From Phycisphaerales bacterium (GTDB lineage Bacteria > Planctomycetota > Phycisphaerae > Phycisphaerales > SM1A02), in the NCBI GenBank assembly GCA_028823105.1, contig JAPKCC010000030.1, positions 1 through 33,133 on the forward strand: a stretch of DNA of 33,133 nucleotides, in the 5' to 3' direction. A program made the translations under genes and the position numbers. Below are positions 24,222-31,831 of the stretch, one piece after another (position 1 is the first letter of the stretch; each line of letters begins with the position of its first letter). The notes below the pieces were generated by a model. The model was not told where the DNA came from, did no database searches, and was given only the letters and a program-made list of their open reading frames with translations.

Positions 24222-25226
24222 TCAATCACCCGCGGTTCCGTCATCGAGAATCGCCGGTCCACCGGAGAGGCTTCGAGTCGGAGGCTGGTGGTAGATGTGC
24301 CCGCTATTCGGGTTTGAACGATCGTAGGTGAACGCTTCGCGATTCCGCACGAAGTCCTTTACGTATCGCGCAGGGATGGCGAATCCGAGGGCCTCACCTC
24401 CGAGAATCCCCATGTTGGTGATACCGATCACCTCGCCTCGCGTGTTGAACAACGGGCCCCCACTGTTGCCGGGGTTGATGGGCGTGTCGGTCTGCACGTA
24501 GGTCAGTCCGTTGAAGTTCCGCTGCGTCGTAGAGATCACGCCCTGGGTGAGGCTCCGTTCTAGGCCGAGCGGATTTCCGATTGCGAACACCGGCTGACCG
24601 ATGTCCAGTTTCTCCGCGCCCTGAACGGGTGCGAAGAGAAACTTCTCGCCGGTGGGATTGACGATCCGAATCAACGCCAGATCGAGGTGATTATTGACCG
24701 CGACGAGTTCGACGTCGTCGATGTCTGTCCGCTTGAGTTTGCCGTCGGACTGCAGGAACCACACCGTCGCTCGCAGCGCCGTCTCACCCTGCACGACGTG
24801 TGCGTTGGTGATGGCATACCCGTCGGGCGAGATGATCACACCAGAGCCGAGACCGCCTGGCGTCGAGACCTTGATGACCGCCGAGCCGAGAATCTTCGCG
24901 TGTTCCTCGGGGCTCAGTTCAATGGGATCCACCGCGATCGAGAACAAGGTCCCCGAATCGGCCTCCGTCACGGCGGGGCCGGTCGCCGAGACGATCTCTT
25001 CGACTTGGTCGAGATCGAAGTTGACCACGGTCGGACCCACGTCGATCCAGACCGAACGATCATCTCGCTTCACGATGACGCCGCGAACTTCACCACCATC
25101 CTTGAGCCGAACGATGTCGTTGGACGACGGCGACGAAACTTGATCCGCCGCGGCAAGACCGGCGGGAATCGAGATCGCCACAAAGGCGAGGGTGAGGGCG
25201 ACGCGTCGTAACTTTCGAACGTGCAT
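24222..25226 (-). CDS. exported HtrA/DegP-like serine protease without PDZ domain
   Basis: The 334-residue protein has a signal peptide (MHVRKLRRVALTLAFVAISIPAGLAAA), a small beta domain at about 36-80 (IVRLKDGGEVRGVIVKRDDRSVWIDVG), then a trypsin-fold domain with the full triad: H143 in TNAHVV, D182 in NHLDLALI and S255 in NPGNSGGPL. HtrA proteins usually have one or two C-terminal PDZ domains; here the protein ends about 75 residues after the catalytic serine, so none fits. It probably acts in the periplasm on misfolded or specific substrates. It is one of the few genes here with a consensus ribosome site (GGAGG, 6 nt before the ATG), behind a TATAGT box. Confidence 0.87.
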   Translation of the reverse strand: MHVRKLRRVALTLAFVAISIPAGLAAADQVSSPSSNDIVRLKDGGEVRGVIVKRDDRSVWIDVGPTVVNFDLDQVEEIVSATGPAVTEADSGTLFSIAVDPIELSPEEHAKILGSAVIKVSTPGGLGSGVIISPDGYAITNAHVVQGETALRATVWFLQSDGKLKRTDIDDVELVAVNNHLDLALIRIVNPTGEKFLFAPVQGAEKLDIGQPVFAIGNPLGLERSLTQGVISTTQRNFNGLTYVQTDTPINPGNSGGPLFNTRGEVIGITNMGILGGEALGFAIPARYVKDFVRNREAFTYDRSNPNSGHIYHQPPTRSLSGGPAILDDGTAGD

Positions 25227-25232
25227 GGGAAT

Positions 25233-25237
25233 CCTCC
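25233..25237 (-). promoter_or_regulatory. consensus Shine-Dalgarno GGAGG
   Basis: GGAGG ends 6 nt before the ATG at 25226, in a leader of about 19 nt. It shows that this genome also uses classical initiation alongside leaderless genes. Confidence 0.7.
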
Positions 25238-25250
25238 AGGTCAGGTCCGG

Positions 25251-25257
25251 TACTATA
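25251..25257. promoter_or_regulatory. overlapping divergent -10 boxes TACTAT / TATAGT
   Basis: The heptamer TACTATA carries a plus-strand box TACTAT (25251-25256) toward the FG-GAP gene and a minus-strand box TATAGT (25257-25252) toward the HtrA-like gene. The arrangement matches TACCATA at 8859-8865. Confidence 0.55.
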
Positions 25258-25341
25258 CCCGGCAGAGGCTCTTCCCAGAATTCGCCGAGCCTGCCGTTGC
25301 AACCCGGCTACGACCGCTCTTTCCTCGGAAAACCACCACTC

Positions 25342-27642
25342 ATGACTCCCCTGCATCTCGCTCCATCGCTCGTTCTCCGCGTGACCATGGTGACCATGGC
25401 GGCTACCCCGACCGTGACGACGGGCATCCTTCAGGATGCCGAGACCGCCGCACACTTCGGATTCGATCCGCTAGAAGTAGTGCCCGTCGGGCCCGGCGCC
25501 GGACCGCTGGTCGCGGTCGACCTCGACAACGATGGCCTCAAGGATCTGGTGGTCGTCAACAACCACAAGAGCCGGATCGAATTTCTTCGACAGAAGAGCG
25601 ATGCCGTGCCGGGCGAACCCAAGGCCCCTCGTCGTGCCAACGAACTTCCGGAACACTGGCGATTCGATCGCATCGAGATCCCGGTCAACTTTGAAGTCGC
25701 CGCCATCCAGACCGTGGACGTGGACGGCGACGGACGCCTCGACGTCGTCGCGGCCGGCCGGCCCGATGCGATTCAGATCTATCGACAAACCGAGTCGGGC
25801 GAGTTCGAGATGCTGCGACGAAATCGCATCCGCGGGCTCGGGGTCTCGCGTGACGGCATGGTCATCGGGGATCTCATTGGTTCCGACGGTCCGCTCGAAC
25901 TGGTGGCCTTGACCGGTGGACGAATCAAGATCTGGCCCCTCGAGCGGAACGGCAGACTTGCTCCACCCCAAGAACTCAACGCCGGCGACGCCCGGATCAT
26001 CGCGATCTTCGCGGAGGACTTCGACGGCGACGGGTTGCAAGATCTTGCGGGGATCGCCGCCGACGACGAGGCACCGGTTCGGATCTGGCTCGCCGCCAGA
26101 GAGAACGGGGAGAAGACCTTCGGTCCCCAACTTCGATTCGAAATGCCACCCATCGCCGAAGCCGCCGGAGTGATCGTGCCTGGTCGCAAAAACGCACAAC
26201 TCGTGGTGATCGAACGCCCGACCAAGCGACTGGTGATCCACGAATTCCGGACCGACGATGCCGAAGGCGGCGAACCTTCGTTTGAAGTGCATGGCTTCAC
26301 CGACCCGGGGGAACGTAAACGAGATGTGGTGATCGCCGATCTCAACGGTGATCAACTTCTCGACGTGGTCGCGACGGACCGAAAAAAGAACGCGGTCGCG
26401 ACGTGGATGCAGATCCCCGGGCGAGGACTGGTAGGAAGCAGTACCTCCCCCAGTTTCGCCGTCCCCGACGCCGTCGAAGCCGGTGACGTCGATGGCGATG
26501 GCATCGCGGAGGTCTTCGTCCTCAGCACGGAGGAGGGCGTGGTCGGCCGAGCTTCCGCAGGATCTGACGGCATCGGTTTTCCTGAAGCCATGCGATTGCC
26601 TCCCGGCGACGTGCCGGTCGCCATGAAACTGGTGGACACTTCTGACGGGCCGAGACTTGCAGTCATCGCGTCGAACGAGAAGCGGTTCACCCTTGATCTG
26701 CTCGACTTCGACGGCGGCGAGCCCGAGTCCATCGACCTCGGCCGAGCGACCCGCGGCCCCGACACGATCCTCGACGTCGACGCTGATCACGACGGTCGGA
26801 AGGACCTTCTGGTCTTCACCGAGGACAAGCCGATGATCATGATCCTCGGCACTTCCGACGGCTATCAGGTGGTCGAGAAGGATGACATGCCGCAATTCGG
26901 ACTGGTCAGCGCCGCTGGCGCCGCGAACACCAGTCGTTTCGACATCGATGGTGACGGTATTGAAGAACTCCTCGTCGCCGATCGAAACTTCATCCGAGCC
27001 CTTCGATACGACGCCGAAAAGGGCTGGACGGTGGTGGCCCAGCTCAATGCCGACGGCGACGCCAAACTCGTCTCGGTCGCGATTCTCGGCGATCGAATCG
27101 TCGCCGCGGATCGGGAAGGCAGACGACTGCTGATCTTCGAACGCGCGGGCGACGGTTGGACCGTTGCCGACGAGATCGAGATTCGCGGGATCGATCCGAT
27201 CCGCATCGAACGCGGCGGATTCGGCGGGAACAACGAGACCGAAGACCTCCTTCTGGTCGGCAATGATGCCTTCGCCGTGGTTCGGCTGGACGGCAATCGG
27301 CCGCGACTGGTGGAGACTGGATCCTGGCGGCCCGACGACAATCGGAAGGTCCCCCACGAAGTCGGAACCGGCGACGTCAACGGCGACGGGCATCTCGATT
27401 TGATCTCACTCGATGCCGGGCTTCAGATGGCGGACATCCTGAGTTTTAGCGAAAAAGGCCGCCTTCATCCCATGACCGGCTTCACGGTGTTTGAGACGAA
27501 GATGTTCAGTGGCGGTGATCCGCGAGAATTCGAACCTCGCCAAGTGCTGATCGAGGACGTGACGGGCGACGGTGCCGCGGACATGATCCTCGTGGCCCAC
27601 GACCGCATCCTGGTCTATCCCCAGAGCGTGATCGACGAGTGA
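25342..27642 (+). CDS. exported FG-GAP/VCBS repeat protein
   Basis: The 766-residue protein has a signal-peptide-like N-terminus and at least nine calcium-binding-type DxDxDG loops: VDLDNDG, VDVDGDG, EDFDGDG, ADLNGDQ, GDVDGDG, VDADHDG, DIDGDG, GDVNGDG and EDVTGDG. These are spread along the whole chain, as in a beta-propeller or two consecutive propellers. Such proteins bind calcium and often mediate adhesion or carbohydrate contact outside the cell. The ATG at 25342 is preferred because it gives a signal peptide; upstream residues in the same frame look non-coding. No ribosome site is seen. The signal region contains a 9-bp tandem duplication at 25381-25398. The PhoX-like gene follows after 72 bp. 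Confidence 0.8.
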   Translation: MTPLHLAPSLVLRVTMVTMAATPTVTTGILQDAETAAHFGFDPLEVVPVGPGAGPLVAVDLDNDGLKDLVVVNNHKSRIEFLRQKSDAVPGEPKAPRRANELPEHWRFDRIEIPVNFEVAAIQTVDVDGDGRLDVVAAGRPDAIQIYRQTESGEFEMLRRNRIRGLGVSRDGMVIGDLIGSDGPLELVALTGGRIKIWPLERNGRLAPPQELNAGDARIIAIFAEDFDGDGLQDLAGIAADDEAPVRIWLAARENGEKTFGPQLRFEMPPIAEAAGVIVPGRKNAQLVVIERPTKRLVIHEFRTDDAEGGEPSFEVHGFTDPGERKRDVVIADLNGDQLLDVVATDRKKNAVATWMQIPGRGLVGSSTSPSFAVPDAVEAGDVDGDGIAEVFVLSTEEGVVGRASAGSDGIGFPEAMRLPPGDVPVAMKLVDTSDGPRLAVIASNEKRFTLDLLDFDGGEPESIDLGRATRGPDTILDVDADHDGRKDLLVFTEDKPMIMILGTSDGYQVVEKDDMPQFGLVSAAGAANTSRFDIDGDGIEELLVADRNFIRALRYDAEKGWTVVAQLNADGDAKLVSVAILGDRIVAADREGRRLLIFERAGDGWTVADEIEIRGIDPIRIERGGFGGNNETEDLLLVGNDAFAVVRLDGNRPRLVETGSWRPDDNRKVPHEVGTGDVNGDGHLDLISLDAGLQMADILSFSEKGRLHPMTGFTVFETKMFSGGDPREFEPRQVLIEDVTGDGAADMILVAHDRILVYPQSVIDE
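25381..25398 (+). repeat. 9-bp tandem duplication in the signal peptide
   Basis: Two exact copies of GTGACCATG encode Val-Thr-Met twice near the start of the FG-GAP protein. Confidence 0.85.
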
Positions 27643-27674
27643 CTTCGCATGGAGAACATCCATTCTCTCTGAAT

Positions 27675-27680
27675 TAGACT
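27675..27680 (+). promoter_or_regulatory. -10 box TAGACT for the PhoX-like gene
   Basis: TAGACT lies 34 nt before the GTG at 27715, predicting a leader of about 28 nt. The leader contains the G-rich run GAGGGGGA as a possible ribosome site. Confidence 0.4.
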
Positions 27681-27714
27681 TGAATTCCGGCCCCCGAGGG
27701 GGAATGCTTCCATC

Positions 27715-29109
27715 GTGACTCCAGTCGACCGTCGATCCTTTCTTCTGCTCGCCGCCGCGACCACCGGTGGATTCATGGGTCTGCACCGCGCCGCCGGCTC
27801 CGATCGTCTGGGCTTCACAACCGCGGAAGATGGCTACGGAAAACTGATCCCCGACCCGGCCGGTGTCCTCGATCTCCCCGCAGGTTTCTCCCATCGCATC
27901 ATCTCGCGATGGGGAGAGGAGATGGACGACGGGCTGCTGGTCCCCAACCTCCACGACGGAATGGCGGCGTTCCAAGGCAAAGGCGATCGAGTGGTGTTGG
28001 TTCGGAATCATGAACTCGGCATCGACACGGATCCGAGCCACGGCGCCTTCGGTTCCAACTTCGAGCGACTCGGACGCATCGATCCCGATTCCTTTTTCGA
28101 CTTTGGCCGCGACGGACCCCCGGTTCTGGGGGGAACCACCACCGTGGTCTACGACCAGAGGACGGGTGAGGTGGTCAGCCACTTCCTGAGCCTTGCCGGG
28201 ACCGGACGCAACTGTGCCGGCGGGATGACGCCCTGGAACACCTGGGTGACCTGCGAGGAGTGGACCCAGCGATCGAACGCACGCTGTGCGGTCGATCATG
28301 GATGGTGCTTTGAAGTCCCCGCGAGCACGAAACCCGGGCTCGCAACGCCACGCCCCCTCACCGGTCTCGGCCGTTTCAATCACGAAGCGATTGCGGTCGC
28401 TCCCGACGGCCGATGCGTCTACCTCACCGAAGATCGCAATGACGGCGTGCTCTACCGGTTCATCCCGAATCAACCCGGCCGACTCGCCGACGGCGGGCGT
28501 CTCCAGGCACTGATGATTCGAGATCGCCCCTCGATCGACCTTCGAAACTGGATCGATCCCGCCCTCGAGTCACCCATCGTCCGCCCCGGCGAGCAGCTGG
28601 CCGTCTCGTGGATCGACCTCGATGATGTCGAAAGTCCAGAGGATGATCTCCGCTTCCGCGCCTTTGACGCCGGCGCGGCGCGATTCGCGCGAGGCGAAGG
28701 CATGTGGACGGGACGGGACGCCATCAAGTTCGCCTGCACCACCGGAGGTTCCCAGCGGATCGGTCAGATCTGGAACTACCAACCGTCACCAGCGGAGGGC
28801 ACGCCGGAGGAAACGGACTCCCCAGCCCTCCTCGAGCTTTCAATCGAAGCAACCGAGGGTGGCATTATCGAAAATGCGGACAACCTCACGATCGCCCCGT
28901 GGGGCGACCTCATCGTCTGTGAAGACGGCCCTCCGGGAAACGGACTCGTCCGGATCTCCCCGGACGGAACGGTCTCTAGATTTGCACTCAACCGCGTGAG
29001 CGGCAGCGAGCTCGCGGGCGCCTGCTTCAGCCCGGATGGGCGAACGCTCTTCGTGAACATCCAGCATCAGGGCCTGACGCTTGCGATCAACGGACCCTGG
29101 AAGGCCTAG
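27715..29109 (+). CDS. PhoX-family (DUF839) alkaline phosphatase-like protein, Tat-exported
   Basis: The 464-residue protein has a twin-arginine signal (DRRSFLLLAAATTGG, R6/R7) followed by the PhoX/DUF839 fold. Visible family segments are LVRNHELG, GGTTTVVYD, GRNCAGGMTPWNTWVTCEE, RFNHEAIAVAPDG, VYLTEDRNDG, ENADNL and GACFSPDGRTLFVNIQHQG. PhoX enzymes are calcium- and iron-dependent phosphatases exported folded by the Tat system, used for phosphorus scavenging from phosphate esters. No Pho box was recognised. The GTG start is used because the nearest ATG is out of frame. It lies 72 bp after the FG-GAP gene but has its own TAGACT box. Confidence 0.85.
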   Translation: MTPVDRRSFLLLAAATTGGFMGLHRAAGSDRLGFTTAEDGYGKLIPDPAGVLDLPAGFSHRIISRWGEEMDDGLLVPNLHDGMAAFQGKGDRVVLVRNHELGIDTDPSHGAFGSNFERLGRIDPDSFFDFGRDGPPVLGGTTTVVYDQRTGEVVSHFLSLAGTGRNCAGGMTPWNTWVTCEEWTQRSNARCAVDHGWCFEVPASTKPGLATPRPLTGLGRFNHEAIAVAPDGRCVYLTEDRNDGVLYRFIPNQPGRLADGGRLQALMIRDRPSIDLRNWIDPALESPIVRPGEQLAVSWIDLDDVESPEDDLRFRAFDAGAARFARGEGMWTGRDAIKFACTTGGSQRIGQIWNYQPSPAEGTPEETDSPALLELSIEATEGGIIENADNLTIAPWGDLIVCEDGPPGNGLVRISPDGTVSRFALNRVSGSELAGACFSPDGRTLFVNIQHQGLTLAINGPWKA

Positions 29110-29124
29110 TCGCCAGCGCCAGAA

Positions 29125-29159
29125 AACGCCCCGACAACATTTTGAGCCGTCGGGGCGTT
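29125..29159 (-). terminator. terminator for gltA, between convergent genes
   Basis: AACGCCCCGAC and GTCGGGGCGTT form an 11-bp perfect stem with a 13-nt loop. On the minus strand the stem runs into TTTT, so it mainly serves citrate synthase. On the plus strand the tail after the stem has only two T. Confidence 0.6.
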
Positions 29160-29201
29160 CCGAATGGTCATGTTCGCTGGGGAAGAGATCCCCACCGGTG
29201 C

Positions 29202-30347
29202 TCAGCGATCGGCCAGATCGACGTAGGGCACATCGTGCGGTCCCACGTATGCGGCGCCGGGTCGGATGAGCTTGTTGTTCTTCAGATACTCGATGCAGTG
29301 GCCGGTCCAACCGCTCATGCGGCTGAGGGCGAACATCGGCGTGAACAGGTCGAGTTCGAGCCCGAGCGACCAGTAGGTCGTTGCGGAGTAGAAGTCGACG
29401 TTGGGGAAGATGCCCTTGGAGGCGACCGCCTCGTGCATGATCCCCTCGATCCGAGTGCTCATCTCGTAGAGCGGCATGTTGCCGGTATCGCGAGCGAGCC
29501 CTTCGGAGAACGTCTTGAGATAGGTCGCTCGCGGGTCGTACGCCTTGTACACCCGGTGGCCGAACCCCATGACCTTCTCCTTACGCTCCAACTTGCCCTT
29601 CATGAACTCGTCGACCTTGTCGAGGTCGCCGATCTCATTGAGCATCACCATGACGCCCTCGTTGGCGCCGCCATGCAGGGGACCGCGAAGGGCACCCACC
29701 GCGGCGGAACACGCCGAGTAGAGATCGCTGAGCGTCGAAATCACCACCAGCGAGGTGAACGTCGAGGCATTGAAGCCGTGATCGGCGTGAAGCACGAGGC
29801 ACACGTCGAGCGCCCGGACCATGGTCGCGGTGGGTTCCTCGCCTCGGAGCATCCACAGGAAGTTGCTGGCGATCGAACGGTTCGGGTCGGCAGGGATGAT
29901 CTCCTTGCCCTTGCGATGACGATCGAAGGCGGCGATGAGGGTCGGCGTCTTGGCCACCAGTCGGATCGCCTTGCGGATGTTGGCCTCAGGACTGTCGTCA
30001 TCACACTCCGGATCGAAGAGCGACAGGGCTGAAACCAGCGTCTGCACCACATGCATGGTCGACGCGTCCGCGGGCGTCTCGCGAATCATCGCGAGGAGAC
30101 CGTCGGGAATCGCGTATTCGGCTCGAAGTTTCGCCTCAAACGCGGTGAGTTCGGCGGGGTTGGGAAGTTGACCGTTCCAGAGCAGGAAGGTCGATTCCTC
30201 GAAGGTTGAGTTTCGAGCGAGCGAATCGATGTCGATGCCGACGTACTCGAGCACGCCATTCTCACCGTCGATGTAAGACATCTGCGTCTCAGCCGCGATG
30301 GTGTTGACGAGGCCTTGATCGAACTGCTTTTCGGTGGCGGTGCTCAT
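29202..30347 (-). CDS. gltA: citrate synthase
   Basis: The 381-residue protein is a complete citrate synthase with catalytic H225 (PLHGGANE), H264 (GFGHRVY) and D318 (NVDFYSA), and a conserved HADHGFNAS at about 187-195. It condenses oxaloacetate and acetyl-CoA in the cytoplasm as the first step of the TCA cycle. The length fits the short bacterial form rather than the longer NADH-sensitive type. I chose MSTATEK as the start because GGAG lies about 10 nt upstream. The gene has a near-consensus promoter almost 200 nt upstream and a leader ORF whose stop overlaps its start. Confidence 0.93.
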   Translation of the reverse strand: MSTATEKQFDQGLVNTIAAETQMSYIDGENGVLEYVGIDIDSLARNSTFEESTFLLWNGQLPNPAELTAFEAKLRAEYAIPDGLLAMIRETPADASTMHVVQTLVSALSLFDPECDDDSPEANIRKAIRLVAKTPTLIAAFDRHRKGKEIIPADPNRSIASNFLWMLRGEEPTATMVRALDVCLVLHADHGFNASTFTSLVVISTLSDLYSACSAAVGALRGPLHGGANEGVMVMLNEIGDLDKVDEFMKGKLERKEKVMGFGHRVYKAYDPRATYLKTFSEGLARDTGNMPLYEMSTRIEGIMHEAVASKGIFPNVDFYSATTYWSLGLELDLFTPMFALSRMSGWTGHCIEYLKNNKLIRPGAAYVGPHDVPYVDLADR

Positions 30348-30400
30348 GGCACGATGACTCCATTGGTCGCGTGGTCTTCGAAATCTGATCCCGGTCGCAT
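30344..30400 (-). CDS. leader ORF overlapping the gltA start codon
   Basis: In the gltA 5' leader, an ATG at 30400 opens an 18-codon frame (beginning MRPGSDFED) that ends at a TGA overlapping the gltA ATG as ATGA. The peptide has no run of a single amino acid typical of attenuation. The overlap suggests translational coupling, in which ribosomes that finish the leader restart on gltA. No Shine-Dalgarno site is clear in front of it. It could be chance, since the frame is short. Confidence 0.4.
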   Translation of the reverse strand: MRPGSDFEDHATNGVIVP

Positions 30401-30550
30401 GAACGATCGGGGCCCCAAGACGGGGATGACTTGCGTACGTTTTCTTTCGTTCCCGACGGTGATCCGGATGCTCGTTCGGAGGAATCCTGACCAATCCGTC
30501 AAGCCTCTGCGAAACCCGAGGAACCCCCCCGGAATTCCGGACGGTCAGAC

Positions 30551-30579
30551 ATTGTAGAGGTTTCAGCCGTCCGGCTCAA
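30551..30579 (-). promoter_or_regulatory. near-consensus sigma-70 promoter for gltA
   Basis: On the minus strand TTGAGC (30579-30574), a 17-bp spacer and TACAAT (30556-30551) match the housekeeping consensus. This is the only promoter here with a clear -35 box. It predicts a leader of about 197 nt. Confidence 0.65.
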
Positions 30580-30613
30580 TCCCCTTAAAAAGCGACGGTA
30601 CCGCCGACCACCG

Positions 30614-30619
30614 TAGACT
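30614..30619 (+). promoter_or_regulatory. -10 box TAGACT of leaderless-type promoter
   Basis: CG-TAGACT ends exactly 6 nt before the ATG at 30626. No Shine-Dalgarno site is present. Confidence 0.6.
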
Positions 30620-30625
30620 CCCCTC

Positions 30626-31831
30626 ATGCTCATCCCTCTCGGCACAGATCGACTGCCGCCCCAGCGAGCGATCACCACCAGCATTCTGATCGCGCTCAAC
30701 CTGCTGGCGTTCGTCGGCATGATGCTGGCCTCCCGATCCGGGATCTCCTCGCTTGAGGACACCCTGAACGCCGGTGCAGTGTCCAGATCAGCCTTCCGCC
30801 CCTGGACGCTCATCACGTACCAGTTCCTCCATGATCCCGGTGGACTGGGGCACATCGGCTTCAACATGCTCTTCCTCTGGGTGTTTGGTCAGGCCGTGGA
30901 ATCGCGGCTGGGGCACTGGGGATTCGCGGCCTTCTACCTTGTTGGCGGCATCGCGGCCGCCCTCGCGCACATGCTGGCCTCCCCGGCTCCAGCGATCGGG
31001 GCCTCCGGATCGGTCGCGGCAGTCAGCGGTGCCTTCCTCGCCCTCTTCCCGAGAGCCACGGTTCGAGTGCTTCTTTTCTTCTTCCTGATCGGCATCTACC
31101 ACATCCCCGCCTTGTGGTTCATCGCCTTCTACATCGCGATCGACATCTTCAGTCAGTTCGCAGGCTTCTTGGGCGGTAGCAACGACGTCGCCAACGCGGC
31201 CCACCTCGGCGGGTATCTCTTTGGATTCTCGATCGCGATCGCCATGTTGGGATTCGGCATCCTCGCCCGGACCGACCTCGATGCGTTGTTCCTCTTCAAG
31301 CAGTATCGAAGACGCGCGGCCATGCGGGCGGCGACCAAGGAGTACGGAAGTGGTTTCGACGGAGCGACTCCCAACACGCCGATTCCGCAATCGATCTCGC
31401 GATCCGAATCCGAGCAGATCGCCGTACCGCCCCCAACGCCCGATAGACATGCGGACGTCCGTCGGCGCATCACCGAGGCCCTCCGCCAGTCGGACACCGA
31501 TGCGGCGCTCGCCGCCTATCGAACGGCCCCCGCCGAATTCGCGATGTCGGATGCGGATCAGGCGGAACTCGGCAACCGTGCGGTCGCTGCCGGCGATGCC
31601 GAGACCGCGGTGCGGGCCTACGTCATGTTGCTCGACCGCAGGGGTGAACGGAACACCGGCCAAGGTGGTTCGAGCGACGAGATCCGACTCCTCCTCGCAT
31701 CAATGTTGATCAGACGGCTCGGCCGAGGAAAGGACGCGCGGCCTCATCTCAAGGCGCTGGATGATCGACCACTCTCGCCAGAGGGAATCGCCCTGCGAGA
31801 TGCCTTGAAATCAGAGCTGGACAACCTATGA
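30626..31831 (+). CDS. rhomboid-family intramembrane serine protease with cytoplasmic tail
   Basis: The 401-residue protein has a rhomboid core of about six membrane helices with N80 (GFNMLFLW), catalytic S127 in GASGS and H193 in NAAHLGGYLFG. It cleaves membrane proteins within the bilayer. After about residue 225 comes a soluble tail of about 175 residues: a linker rich in Ser, Pro and Thr, then alpha-helical repeats (DTDAALAAYRTAPAEF; AGDAETAVRAYVMLLDRRG) resembling tetratricopeptide-like helices. The tail may recruit substrates or partners. A TAGACT box exactly 6 nt upstream supports the start. The stop overlaps trpF as ATGA. Confidence 0.87.
   Translation: MLIPLGTDRLPPQRAITTSILIALNLLAFVGMMLASRSGISSLEDTLNAGAVSRSAFRPWTLITYQFLHDPGGLGHIGFNMLFLWVFGQAVESRLGHWGFAAFYLVGGIAAALAHMLASPAPAIGASGSVAAVSGAFLALFPRATVRVLLFFFLIGIYHIPALWFIAFYIAIDIFSQFAGFLGGSNDVANAAHLGGYLFGFSIAIAMLGFGILARTDLDALFLFKQYRRRAAMRAATKEYGSGFDGATPNTPIPQSISRSESEQIAVPPPTPDRHADVRRRITEALRQSDTDAALAAYRTAPAEFAMSDADQAELGNRAVAAGDAETAVRAYVMLLDRRGERNTGQGGSSDEIRLLLASMLIRRLGRGKDARPHLKALDDRPLSPEGIALRDALKSELDNL

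Noticed and set aside
25471-27393. Minus-strand open frame (640 codons) opposite the FG-GAP gene
   Set aside because: The repeated Asp-rich loops on the plus strand create periodic antisense codons; the plus-strand repeats are genuine.
29142-30032. Plus-strand open frame (296 codons) opposite gltA
   Set aside because: Citrate synthase catalytic motifs on the minus strand are complete.
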